NCBI RefSeq assembly: GCF_000472705.1
Contig: NZ_KI421453.1
Coordinates: 310,001 to 374,000, forward strand
Direction: 5' to 3'
Source: Mesorhizobium erdmanii USDA 3471
GTDB taxonomy: Bacteria; Pseudomonadota; Alphaproteobacteria; Rhizobiales; Rhizobiaceae
Length of the DNA: 64,000 bases
Shown: positions 1 through 7,911 of the stretch, piece after piece
How positions within the stretch are numbered: the first letter of the stretch is position 1
How the letters are laid out: the number at the start of each line of letters is the position of its first letter
Notes under the pieces: model-generated
Told to the model about the DNA's origin: nothing
What the model saw: the letters and a program-made list of their open reading frames with translations, nothing else
Databases searched by the model: none
Program-made: the position numbers and the translations under genes

Positions 1-259
1 TGATCTCGATCAGCGTCGATTGCGGCCGGGGCGGCGCGATGAACGTGCCGACGCCTTGCAGGCGGATCAGGAATCCCGCCGCGGTCAGCTCCCGCAAGGC
101 CCGGTGCACCGTCATCCGCGAGACACCAAGCGAAACCACCAGCTCGTTCTCGGACGGCAGCTTGCGATCCTTGCCCCACCGGCCCGTTCCGATGTTGGCC
201 AGGATATAGTCCTTCACCTTCTCGTAGAGGGGGCTCGCCGTATCGGGCAGATCGATCAT
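1..259 (-). CDS. GntR-family transcriptional regulator, HutC-like (partial, 3' end beyond window)
   Basis: Only the first 86 codons lie in the window. They encode a winged helix-turn-helix of the GntR type: an N-terminal helix (YEKVKDYI), the helix-turn-helix around LPSENELVVSLGVSRMTVHR, and the wing ending GVGTFI. The style is HutC-like, so a UTRA ligand domain is expected outside the window, but this cannot be seen. The ATG is at 257-259, with an AAAGGA ribosome site about 8 bases upstream. The gene follows the MDR dehydrogenase by 31 bases, so it is probably the last gene of the operon starting at 3514 and its local autoregulator. Fold certain; ligand unknown. Confidence 0.9.
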   Translation of the reverse strand, partial: MIDLPDTASPLYEKVKDYILANIGTGRWGKDRKLPSENELVVSLGVSRMTVHRALRELTAAGFLIRLQGVGTFIAPPRPQSTLIEI

Positions 260-290
260 TTCAAAGTCCTTTCCGGCAAACTATCGGAAA

Positions 291-1316
291 TCACGCCGGC
301 TCGACAGGTTGCCGCATGCGGATGATTGTTTTCAAGCCGTCGCTCTTTCCCGCCAACAGCCGCTCATAGGCTGCGGGAATCTCGTCGAGACCGATTACGC
401 GATCGATCAGGGCCAGCAGCGGGTCGCTGAGTTCGCCCAGCATGCGCACGGCGTCGGGCAGTTCGTCGGCAAAGGCGTGGCATCCCAGCAATGCGATTTC
501 ACGCTCGACCAGGAGATTGGGATCGATGTCGAGACGACCGTGGAAGATGCCGACCATCGCCACCGCGCCGCCGGAATCGAGAACGCCGAGCAACTGGGTG
601 AATGCGGCGATGCTGCCGGTCGCCTCGACAGCCGCCAGCAAAGGGGCATTTGCCATCGCGGCGGCAATCGCATCGCGGTCGAGGTCGACAATTGTCGCAC
701 CGGTCACCCGCGCTACGCGGGCAGAGCGCGCCTGGTTGCGGTCGGCGACAAGAACGGTGCCGGCGAAGCTTCGCGACAAAAGCAACGCGGCAAGGCCGCC
801 GATCGGCCCGCAGCCGACAACAAGCACCGAGCCTGCCGTCTTCGGCAGGCGCCGCACCGCGTGCAGCGCGACCGCCAACGGCTCAGCCATCGCCGCGACC
901 CGTTCATCGAGCGCGGCATCGACGATATGCAACAGACGCGCGGGCAGCACCGCCTGTTCGGCGAAGCCTCCGTCGCAGACTTCGCCGACGAAGCCCAGCG
1001 AAGCGCAGAGATGGCGCCTGCCGGCATGACACTGCGCGCACTCTCCGCACCAGAAACGGGAATCGGCAACCACCCTGTCGCCGACGGCGACGGTGTCGAC
1101 GCCCTCGCCAAGCTCGATCACCGTGCCGGTCAGCTCATGGCCTGATGTCGAGGGCGAGCGGCTTATCCATTGGCCGGTGCGGAAATTGTGCAGGTCCGAA
1201 CCGCAAATGCCGGCGGCGTCGACCCTGAGTTTCACCCAGCCCGCATCCGGCGCGCCCGGCGGGGCGACGTCCTCGACACGCAGATCGCCGGGTCCGTAAA
1301 GCCGTGCCGCCTTCAT
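291..1316 (-). CDS. Zinc-dependent medium-chain alcohol dehydrogenase (HpsP-like candidate)
   Basis: 341 residues, the usual MDR length. The catalytic zinc site is visible as Cys38 (GICGSDLH) and His60-Glu61 (SGHE). The structural zinc lobe is CGECAQCHAGRRHLC, and the Rossmann motif is GCGPIGGL. The start ATG (1314-1316) is preceded by GGAAAGGTG; longer in-frame starts would run into the upstream gene. It sits 16 bases after the HisD-like gene in the same operon. The trio of MDR, HisD-like and SDR enzymes matches the HpsP/HpsN/HpsO set that interconverts and oxidises 2,3-dihydroxypropane-1-sulfonate. That assignment is inference from gene company; any secondary alcohol or polyol is possible. 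Confidence 0.88.
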   Translation of the reverse strand: MKAARLYGPGDLRVEDVAPPGAPDAGWVKLRVDAAGICGSDLHNFRTGQWISRSPSTSGHELTGTVIELGEGVDTVAVGDRVVADSRFWCGECAQCHAGRRHLCASLGFVGEVCDGGFAEQAVLPARLLHIVDAALDERVAAMAEPLAVALHAVRRLPKTAGSVLVVGCGPIGGLAALLLSRSFAGTVLVADRNQARSARVARVTGATIVDLDRDAIAAAMANAPLLAAVEATGSIAAFTQLLGVLDSGGAVAMVGIFHGRLDIDPNLLVEREIALLGCHAFADELPDAVRMLGELSDPLLALIDRVIGLDEIPAAYERLLAGKSDGLKTIIRMRQPVEPA

Positions 1317-1332
1317 CGCGATCACCTTTCCC

Positions 1333-2655
1333 TCAACCGGCGAGATAGCGGTCGCGGATTTCCGAAACCGCGTTCTCGTGCGAACTGAAGCCCTCATACC
1401 GGGCAAGCCTGCGGGCATGCTTCGCCAGTTCCGGATAGGCCGCCGACGTGACATATCCGACCGACGAACGCTTGACGAAATCCGTCACCGAAAGCGGCCC
1501 ATAGGTTCGCGCCCAGCGGCTGGTCGGCAGCACCGCATTCGGCCCGAGGACGAAGTTGGCAAGCGTCACCGGCGTGTGTGGACCCATCAGGATCTCGGCC
1601 GCCTCGGTGATGTGGCCGAGATGCGCGAACGGCTCTTTCGACAGGATTTCCAGATGTTCGGGCGCATAGTCGTTGATGAAGCGGTAGCTGTCCTCCAGCG
1701 ACGCGGTCAGCACGATGCCGCCGCGTTTTCCCGTCACCACCGCGCGCGAGAACTCGACACGCTGTTCGGTCATCCGCGACCAGTGGTCGGGAAGCGCGGC
1801 GAGCGCTGCCTCGGCGACCTTGCGGCTATGCGTGACCAGATAGGCCGAGGAATCCGGCCCGTGCTCGGCCTCGATCAAGAGGTCGAGCGCGGCAAGGCCG
1901 CCGTCGACGCTGTCATCGGCAAAGATGATGGCTTCCGACGGGCCGGCCGGCAGACCGGTGTCGATGATGGAGGACAACACACTCTTGGCCGCCACCACCC
2001 AAGGGCTGCCCGGACCGACGATCTTGAGCGCCGGCTTGACGGTCTCGGTACCATAGGCGACAGCGGCAACGGCCTGCGCGCCGCCGCATTTGTAAACAGT
2101 GTTCACCCCGGCCAGGCGCGCCGCGACCAGCGTCGCCGCATCCACCGAACCATCCGATGTCGGCGGCGTCACGATGGCGATCCGCGGCACGCCGGCAATG
2201 ACGGCCGGAACCGACGTCATCATTGTCACAGACGGAAAGGCGCCCTTGCCGCGCGGCACGTACAGCGCGACGGAATCGATCGGCGTATATCGGTCACCGG
2301 CATAGGCGCCCGGCCGGACCTCCTTCAGCCACATCGTTTCCGGCTTCTGCTCCTCATGGAAGTGCCTGATGTTGTCGATGCCGAAACCGATGCTTTCGAC
2401 GACATCCTTCTCGACCTTGTCGAAGGCCGCGTCGAACTCGGCTTCCGACACCTTGAGTCCGCCTTCGGCGACATTGGCCTTGTCGAGTTCCCTGGCGAAG
2501 CGGATCAGCGCGGCGTCGCCCTCGTCCTTGACCGCCTGGATGATCGGGCGGACCTTTTCGACGAAGACCGACAGATCGGCCTCGGCGCGTTTCAGCAGGC
2601 CGGCCCGCTGGGTTGCGTCGAGGGATGACAGATCGTGGAAGCTGACGTCGGACAT
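1333..2655 (-). CDS. Histidinol dehydrogenase family enzyme, HpsN-like (not biosynthetic HisD)
   Basis: 440 residues, full HisD length. Family signatures are present: LPAGPSEAIIFADD, EAEHGPDSS, and NDYAPEHLE with the catalytic Glu-His. Several histidinol-specific positions differ from Escherichia coli HisD. The zinc-ligand Gln of SQAEHG is Glu here (IEAEHG). The Asp ligand region GDYASGTNHVLPT reads LANFVLGPNAVLPT, so Asp becomes Asn and the substrate-binding His becomes Ala. The C-terminal ligand His (SSHENAV) is kept. These changes fit a HisD relative acting on another alcohol, such as sulfopropanediol 3-dehydrogenase (HpsN), which oxidises a primary alcohol to the acid in two steps. Start ATG 2653-2655 follows AAAAGGGAATACCCA. 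Second gene of the operon. Confidence 0.85.
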   Translation of the reverse strand: MSDVSFHDLSSLDATQRAGLLKRAEADLSVFVEKVRPIIQAVKDEGDAALIRFARELDKANVAEGGLKVSEAEFDAAFDKVEKDVVESIGFGIDNIRHFHEEQKPETMWLKEVRPGAYAGDRYTPIDSVALYVPRGKGAFPSVTMMTSVPAVIAGVPRIAIVTPPTSDGSVDAATLVAARLAGVNTVYKCGGAQAVAAVAYGTETVKPALKIVGPGSPWVVAAKSVLSSIIDTGLPAGPSEAIIFADDSVDGGLAALDLLIEAEHGPDSSAYLVTHSRKVAEAALAALPDHWSRMTEQRVEFSRAVVTGKRGGIVLTASLEDSYRFINDYAPEHLEILSKEPFAHLGHITEAAEILMGPHTPVTLANFVLGPNAVLPTSRWARTYGPLSVTDFVKRSSVGYVTSAAYPELAKHARRLARYEGFSSHENAVSEIRDRYLAG

Positions 2656-2740
2656 TGGGTATTCCCTTTTGTTAGAACGCGATGTGCCGGGCGGTCACAC
2701 CAGCGGAAGACTTCGGTTTCGACCGCATGGGGAAGCCGTC

Positions 2741-3514
2741 TCAGATCGATGCCAGGAAACCGCCGTCCACCGGAATGGACTGGCCGGTAATGTAGGCCGC
2801 GGCATCCGAAGCAAGGAACACGGCGATGCCATGCAGGTCGCGGAGATCGCCGAAACGATGCTGCGGGATCTTGGCGAGCATGGACTGCTGCCAGGCCTCG
2901 TTGCTGTAGAACACATCGGTCATCGCCGTCCTGAAATAGCCCGGGGCGATGGCGTTGACCCGGATGCCCAGATCCCCCCACTCTGCGGCCAGCGCCCGGG
3001 TCATGCCGAGCAGGCCGGACTTCGACGAGCCATAGGGCACAGCGGTGGGGATGCCGACTTCCGACGTCAGCGAGCAGAGATTGATGATGGCGCCGCCCCG
3101 CCCGGCGTCGCGCATCTGCCGCGCAGCGGCCTGGGCGCAGAAGAACGCGCCCTTTAGATTGGTGTCGAGGATCCGGTCCCACAGCGCTTCATCGACGTCG
3201 AGCGAGGGCCGGACTTCTTCCATCCCGGCATTGTTGACGAGGATATCGAGACCGCCGAGCAGGCCGGCGGCCTCGGCGGTCGCCGTCCGGCAACGGCCGA
3301 CATCGCTGACGTCGAGAGCGACGGCATGCGCGACACCACCGGCTGCGCGGATGGCCGTTGTCGTCTCGTCGAGGGAGGCCAGGCTGCGCGCCGTGATGGC
3401 GACGTCGGCGCCGGCGGCACTCAGCGCCTCGGCGATGCTGCGCCCGATGCCGCGGCTGGCCCCGGTGACAAGCGCTTTCCTGCCGGCAAGATCGAACAGA
3501 GAAGCATTGCGCAT
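2741..3514 (-). CDS. Short-chain dehydrogenase/reductase (HpsO-like candidate)
   Basis: 257 residues, a classical SDR. The nucleotide motif TGASRGIG is near residue 17. The NNAG motif, a serine region (CSLTSE) and the YGSSK catalytic tetrad segment follow. The tail VDGGFLA is typical. Start ATG 3512-3514 has a strong AAGGAGG ribosome site. It is the first gene of the minus-strand operon SDR, HisD-like, MDR, GntR, with the promoter in 3515-3674. Together with its neighbours it could oxidise the secondary alcohol of a C3 diol. Substrate not determined from sequence. Confidence 0.88.
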   Translation of the reverse strand: MRNASLFDLAGRKALVTGASRGIGRSIAEALSAAGADVAITARSLASLDETTTAIRAAGGVAHAVALDVSDVGRCRTATAEAAGLLGGLDILVNNAGMEEVRPSLDVDEALWDRILDTNLKGAFFCAQAAARQMRDAGRGGAIINLCSLTSEVGIPTAVPYGSSKSGLLGMTRALAAEWGDLGIRVNAIAPGYFRTAMTDVFYSNEAWQQSMLAKIPQHRFGDLRDLHGIAVFLASDAAAYITGQSIPVDGGFLASI

Positions 3515-3674
3515 GTGATCCTCCTTGACAGCCTCGGCTCCGGCGTCAGGTCCGAGACTAACAGATGGCAGGTTACATATACAAGCATATACAAACCATT
3601 TCGGCTAGGCTATTTGTGACTTCGTCCGCCGCGCCAGTGCGCCTGTCGGCCAGCCGCAGAGGAGAGCCCGTCCC
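3515..3674. promoter_or_regulatory. Divergent promoter region with 10-bp tandem operator-like repeat
   Basis: This 160-bp gap separates two divergent units, the SDR operon (left) and the HisC-like gene (right). At 3576-3595 the sequence CATATACAAG is followed immediately by CATATACAAA, a tandem 10-bp repeat one helical turn apart. It is AT-rich in a GC-rich context. HutC-type GntR regulators bind related TGTATA-rich sites, and a HutC-like gene ends the left operon, so this is the natural operator candidate. Assignment is inference. Confidence 0.5.
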
Positions 3675-4778
3675 GTGTCGAAAGCCTCGGATATGGTCAG
3701 AACCGAAGTCGTGCGCCTGTCGCCCTACAATTCCGGGCTGACCATCGGCGAGGTCATGCTGCGATACGCTCCGGCCAGGATCGCCAAGCTGGGCTCGAAT
3801 GAAAACCCGCTTGGTCCGAGCCCGACCCTGGCCACGACGATCGAGGCCGGCGCCGAGATGTTCCGGCTCTATCCGGACCCGGCCGCCCGCGCGCTGCGCC
3901 AGGCCATCGCCGCCAGGTATGAATTCGGCGAGGACCAGGTCATCCTCGGTAACGGCTCGGAGGATCTTCTTTCCGTCATCAGCCGCGCCGTGTTGCGGCC
4001 CGGCGATACCCTCGTCACGCTCTATCCATCGTTCCCGCTGCATGAGGATTATGCGACGCTGATGGGCGCGAACGTCAAACGTGTAGCCGTCAACGAAGAT
4101 CTCACCATCAATGTCGAGGCCTTGATCGCGGCGGTGCGCGAGCGGCCCCGCATGCTGCTGTTCTCCAATCCGATGAACCCGGTCGGCAGTTGGCTCTCCG
4201 GCGAAGATCTGTCGAGGGTTCTGGATGCGGTCGGCGACGAGACGCTGATCGTCGTCGATGAAGCCTACGCCGAATATGCCGAGGGCGACGACTATGCCTC
4301 GTCCCTGCCCCACCTCGCCACATCTGACCGGTCGTGGATCGCGCTGCGGACATTTTCCAAAGCGTTCGGACTTGCCGGATTGCGCATCGGCTTCGGCATT
4401 GTCGGCGATCCGGAATTGCGCGCGTTGCTTGATCGGGTGCGCACGCCTTTCAATGTCAACGGCATGGCCCAGGCCGCGGCGCTGGCTGCACTCACGGATG
4501 AGGAACACCTCGCTCACGTCGTCGCGCTGGCCAAGGCGGAAAGAGCGCGTGTCGAGAATTTCCTCCGGAGCAAGGGCCTCGAAGTTGCCCCCTCGCGTGG
4601 TAATTTCCTGTTCTTCAACTGCCGGCAAAACGCCAGCGCCTTCGTCGAAGGCCTGCTGCGCGAAGGCGTCATCGTAAAGCCGTGGAAACAGGAAGGCTTC
4701 GACAACTATGTGCGTGTCAGCATCGGCTCGCCATTTGAAAACGACCACTTCATGAGTGCGCTGTCGCAGCTGTTGTGA
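3675..4778 (+). CDS. HisC-like PLP-dependent class I/II aminotransferase
   Basis: 367 residues, close to histidinol-phosphate aminotransferase. Visible: SNENPLGPSP at the N terminus, GNGSEDLL, NPMNPVG, DEAYAEY and the PLP lysine segment TFSKAFGLAGLRIGF. The start chosen is GTG 3675, because AGAGGAGAG lies 8 bases upstream; an internal ATG (3693) has no such site. It is isolated from histidine biosynthesis genes, divergent from a HisD-like catabolic operon and followed by an FAD amine oxidase. It may therefore transaminate a catabolic intermediate rather than histidinol phosphate. Family certain; substrate unknown. Confidence 0.87.
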   Translation: MSKASDMVRTEVVRLSPYNSGLTIGEVMLRYAPARIAKLGSNENPLGPSPTLATTIEAGAEMFRLYPDPAARALRQAIAARYEFGEDQVILGNGSEDLLSVISRAVLRPGDTLVTLYPSFPLHEDYATLMGANVKRVAVNEDLTINVEALIAAVRERPRMLLFSNPMNPVGSWLSGEDLSRVLDAVGDETLIVVDEAYAEYAEGDDYASSLPHLATSDRSWIALRTFSKAFGLAGLRIGFGIVGDPELRALLDRVRTPFNVNGMAQAAALAALTDEEHLAHVVALAKAERARVENFLRSKGLEVAPSRGNFLFFNCRQNASAFVEGLLREGVIVKPWKQEGFDNYVRVSIGSPFENDHFMSALSQLL

Positions 4779-4908
4779 TTTTCCGGAAGCCATGCTGAAT
4801 TGCCTGGCGCGCCTGGCCGATATTCGAAGGACTGCCGTTCCGCATGGAGTTTCTTCTCGGTGCGCGGTGACGCGTTCCATCAGCCTGTTACCGGAAGAGC
4901 CTAACCAT

Positions 4909-6192
4909 ATGTCCGACAGCATCCCGCCCCGGAGCCTCTACCGCGAAACGGCAAGCGGCACCGGCAACTACCCTGCGCTTGCCGGCGCGCAGCGGGCAAG
5001 GATCGCCATTGTCGGTGGCGGCTTCACCGGCCTTTCCACCGCCTTGCATCTGGCGGAAGCCGGCGACGACGTTGCCGTGCTCGAGGCCCAGCAGCCGGGC
5101 TGGGGCGCGTCGGGCAGGAATGGCGGCCAGGTCAATCCCGGTCTCAAATACGACCCCGACACGATCGAGGCGATGTTCGGCCCCGAGCTCGGGCCACGGA
5201 TGATCGATTTCTCCCATGGCGCGCCGGATTTCACCTTCGGTCTGATCAGGCGCCTGTCGATCGCCTGCGAAGCGCGGCAGAACGGCACCATCCGCGCGGC
5301 GATCCGGCCGAAGCCGGAAACCGCGGTGCGGACCACCGCCGCGCAATGCGAACGGCGTGGGATGCCGGTCAAAATGCTGGACGCACAGGCGATGGCGGCG
5401 CGAACCGGAACCGACCGCTACATAGCCGGCTTGTTCGACAGTCGCGGCGGTGACCTTCATCCGCTGAAATACAACCTTGGCCTGGCGGCCGCCGCTCAAA
5501 ACGCCGGCGCGCGGATATTCGGCGGCGGTGAAGTCCTCTCGCTGAAGAGGGAGGCCGGCCGATGGGTGCTCAAAACCGCCAATGGCTCCGTCAGCGCCGA
5601 GAAAGTCCTTGTCGCGACCAATGGCTATACAGGAGCCCTGTGGCCAGGCCTCGAGCAGTCGCTCGTCCCCGTGTTCAGTGCCATCGCGGCGACCGAACCG
5701 CTTGCACCGGGAGTCGCGGCCGCGATCCTCCCCGATAGGCCTGTCGTCTACGAAGCGGGCAACATCACCGTGTACTACCGCATCGACTGCCAGAACCGTC
5801 TCCTCATGGGCGGCCGAGGACCGATGAGGCCGATCGGAGATGCTTCCGCCATCCGCTACCTCACCGACTATGCGCTGCGGCTCTGGCCAGCACTTGCGGG
5901 AACACGCTGGACACATGGCTGGAACGGCCGCGTCGCGATCACCAAGGACCATCTTCCGCACATTCACGAACCGGAAGACGGCGTGCTGATCTGCCTTGGC
6001 TATAACGGCCGCGGCGTCGCCATGGCCTCGGCGATGGGGGTTGTCCTGGCGCAGCGGCTGCGAGGCGAAGACACGTCGCCGTTCCCGATGCCGATATCGC
6101 CGCTCAAGCCGATCCGGTTCCACCGCTTCTGGCCGCTGGGCGTGAAGGCCGCGATTCTTTCGGGGCGGCTGAAGGACCGGTTCGGCATCTGA
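4909..6192 (+). CDS. FAD-dependent amine oxidoreductase, DAO family, PuuB/OrdL-like
   Basis: 427 residues. The dinucleotide-binding motif is IVGGGFTGLSTALHLAEAG, followed by the PuuB-type segment GWGASGRNGGQVNPG. The C-terminal FAD contact region CLGYNGRGVAMA is present. PuuB relatives oxidise gamma-glutamylputrescine or other secondary amines with release of an aldehyde. The start is ATG 4909 with GGAAGAG upstream; an upstream extension would be unusual for the family. It lies 130 bases after the aminotransferase on the same strand and may be co-transcribed. Substrate not inferable. Confidence 0.85.
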   Translation: MSDSIPPRSLYRETASGTGNYPALAGAQRARIAIVGGGFTGLSTALHLAEAGDDVAVLEAQQPGWGASGRNGGQVNPGLKYDPDTIEAMFGPELGPRMIDFSHGAPDFTFGLIRRLSIACEARQNGTIRAAIRPKPETAVRTTAAQCERRGMPVKMLDAQAMAARTGTDRYIAGLFDSRGGDLHPLKYNLGLAAAAQNAGARIFGGGEVLSLKREAGRWVLKTANGSVSAEKVLVATNGYTGALWPGLEQSLVPVFSAIAATEPLAPGVAAAILPDRPVVYEAGNITVYYRIDCQNRLLMGGRGPMRPIGDASAIRYLTDYALRLWPALAGTRWTHGWNGRVAITKDHLPHIHEPEDGVLICLGYNGRGVAMASAMGVVLAQRLRGEDTSPFPMPISPLKPIRFHRFWPLGVKAAILSGRLKDRFGI

Positions 6193-6216
6193 CGCGCGGA
6201 GCCCGCCAAGCCTGAC

Positions 6217-6250
6217 AGCCCGCCAGATCGCAAGCCCGGCCTGGCGGGCT
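6217..6250 (+). terminator. Inverted repeat after the PuuB-like gene
   Basis: AGCCCGCCAG (6217-6226) pairs perfectly with CTGGCGGGCT (6241-6250) around a 14-base loop. An extra copy of AGCCCGCCA begins upstream at about 6199. It lies 25 bases past the oxidase stop codon. No T-run follows directly, so it is a terminator or mRNA 3'-end hairpin by position only. Confidence 0.45.
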
Positions 6251-6370
6251 CTGGTCTTGCTGGCACGGCTTTTTCACACTCGAACGCGCGCATACTCGAA
6301 GGCGGGCCAAGCCATTTTGGCATCCGTGGAACTCCCGCGCGACCGATCAAATTATAGGCACACTTGCCGA

Positions 6371-6424
6371 TTGACAAAAATCATAACAGGCGACCAAGAT
6401 CATATGACCATCAACGATCTTGGT
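6371..6424 (+). promoter_or_regulatory. Promoter/operator of the carbohydrate ABC operon (motif site A)
   Basis: TTGACA at 6371-6376 looks like a -35 element. Twenty-three bases downstream is TCATATGACCATCAACGA (6400-6417), which recurs exactly at 17566 and nearly at 13533 and 13692. Here it is enclosed by a perfect inverted repeat, ACCAAGATC (6393-6401) with GATCTTGGT (6416-6424). The rest of the 6251-6464 gap shows nothing else recognisable. The position around the likely transcription start fits a repressor site. Confidence 0.55.
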
Positions 6425-6464
6425 CCCGAGGTTGCCCCTCGGCATTGGCGAAAAGGAGAGCCAT

Positions 6465-7817
6465 ATGCCCATTCAGCAGAGAGTGACCCATCGTTCCAAA
6501 CAAAGCCCCGCCAGCCCCATCCTTGCCGCCGCACTGCTAAGCCTAAGCCTGATCACAATACCCGGCCACGCCCATGCCGACGGGATCACGCTCAAGGTTT
6601 TCGGCGGCTCGGCCCTCGACGAGCTCGCGCCGCGCCAGCCGCCGGACGAGCAGAAGAAAATCCAGCAGCAGGTCATTGACGGCTTCCTCAAGGCCAATCC
6701 CGAGGTGACCGCTGTCGAGTGGGACGCACAGGGGCCGCAGACCGATTCGATCCAGCGGCTGATGACCGCCAAGCTCGCAAACCAGGAAATGGACCTGATC
6801 GCCTGCCCAGCCTTCTACACCAATGGCGCCTATGTCCGGCGCAAGCTGGTGATGCCGATCACCGACAAGATCAAGCCCTTCCAGGACCGAATCGACGCCG
6901 CCGCGCTCGGCGCCTTCACCATCAGCGGCCAGGTCTATGGGGTGCCGATCTCGACGCTGTCGACATCGACGATCTTCTACAATGTCGACCTCTTCCAGAA
7001 ACTCGGCATCCCCGTTCCGCCGACCTATGACGACCTCAAGGCGGCCGTGCCGAAATTCAAGACGGCGGGCGTGATCCCGCTCCTGCATCAGGGCTCGAAC
7101 ACCGTGATGTGGCCGATGTGGTATTTCGAAACCTTCTCGCAGGCCTCGGGCGACGCCATCGGCAAGACCCAGAAGAACCTCGAAGGCACGGCGAAGTTCA
7201 CCGACGCGCCCGATGTCGAAGGCTTCAAGCTGATCAAGCAATGGGTCGACGACGGCATCCTGTCCAAGGACTCGCTTTCGGTCGACCAGGACGGCATGCG
7301 GGCAGCTTTCGCCGCCGGCAAGAGCGCGATGTACTATGGCGGCACCTGGGAAATCCCCTCGCTGCAGACCAGCGTCACGGCGTTCAAATGGGGCGTCTTC
7401 GCCTTTCCGAAGATGGACGGAACGCCGGGCGCGCCGGGCCATGGCGGCGGCGCCGACAACGGCATGTGCGTCGCCTCGTCGATCCCGCCCGAAAAGCTCG
7501 ATGCGGCGGTCAAGTTCATCGAATACCTGACCCGGCCGGAGGTGGCGACGCTCTACCTTGCCCCGGAGCAGCCGATCGCTGCCTCGATCAAGGGCGTGCC
7601 GCAGGTCGAGGATGCTTATGCCGTCGAGCTGCGCAAGCAGGCCTTCCCGAGCACGATCAAGTTCCTCGACTGGATCTGGCCATCGGAGGTCGCTACGGCC
7701 ACGGCTTCGGCCATCGCCGGCATCGTCGGCGGCACGACGACGCCCGAGGATGCGGCGGCCTCGATCCAGACCACCTTCGACGACCTCAAGGCGCAGGGCA
7801 ACTGGCCGCCGAAGTAA
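6465..7817 (+). CDS. ABC transporter extracellular solute-binding protein, family 1 (carbohydrate)
   Basis: 450 residues. The N terminus is a Sec signal peptide: basic head, hydrophobic core around ILAAALLSLSLITI, and a likely cleavage after AHA. The mature part has the family 1 pattern, with FLKANPEVTAVEWDAQ, YGVPISTLSTSTIFYNVDLF, a GGTWEIPSL segment and LDWIWPSEV near the end. The start ATG 6465 has AAAAGGAG. It is the first gene of an operon with a sugar isomerase, two permeases and a Gfo/Idh/MocA dehydrogenase, so it probably captures a sugar, polyol or inositol-like solute in the periplasm. Exact ligand unknown. Confidence 0.9.
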   Translation: MPIQQRVTHRSKQSPASPILAAALLSLSLITIPGHAHADGITLKVFGGSALDELAPRQPPDEQKKIQQQVIDGFLKANPEVTAVEWDAQGPQTDSIQRLMTAKLANQEMDLIACPAFYTNGAYVRRKLVMPITDKIKPFQDRIDAAALGAFTISGQVYGVPISTLSTSTIFYNVDLFQKLGIPVPPTYDDLKAAVPKFKTAGVIPLLHQGSNTVMWPMWYFETFSQASGDAIGKTQKNLEGTAKFTDAPDVEGFKLIKQWVDDGILSKDSLSVDQDGMRAAFAAGKSAMYYGGTWEIPSLQTSVTAFKWGVFAFPKMDGTPGAPGHGGGADNGMCVASSIPPEKLDAAVKFIEYLTRPEVATLYLAPEQPIAASIKGVPQVEDAYAVELRKQAFPSTIKFLDWIWPSEVATATASAIAGIVGGTTTPEDAAASIQTTFDDLKAQGNWPPK

Positions 7818-7868
7818 GCGCTTCCCGGCGCGCATCCTGCCAGGCTGAGCCGCGCGGCATGACAAACA

Positions 7869-7893
7869 GAGGCAGCCCGTTTCGGGCCGCCTC
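7869..7893 (+). other. Hairpin between binding-protein gene and downstream operon
   Basis: GAGGCAGCCCG (7869-7879) pairs with CGGGCCGCCTC (7883-7893) across a TTT loop, with one A:C mismatch in 11 pairs. It lies between the binding-protein stop and the ribosome site of the next gene. Such hairpins usually protect the 3' end of the abundant binding-protein message or partly terminate transcription. Confidence 0.6.
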
Positions 7894-7911
7894 ATCAACC
7901 GGAGAGATCCC

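Noticed and set aside
1333..4778. HisD-like and HisC-like genes as part of histidine biosynthesis
   Set aside because: They are on opposite strands in a catabolic setting, no other his genes are present, and the HisD-like protein lacks histidinol-specific residues.
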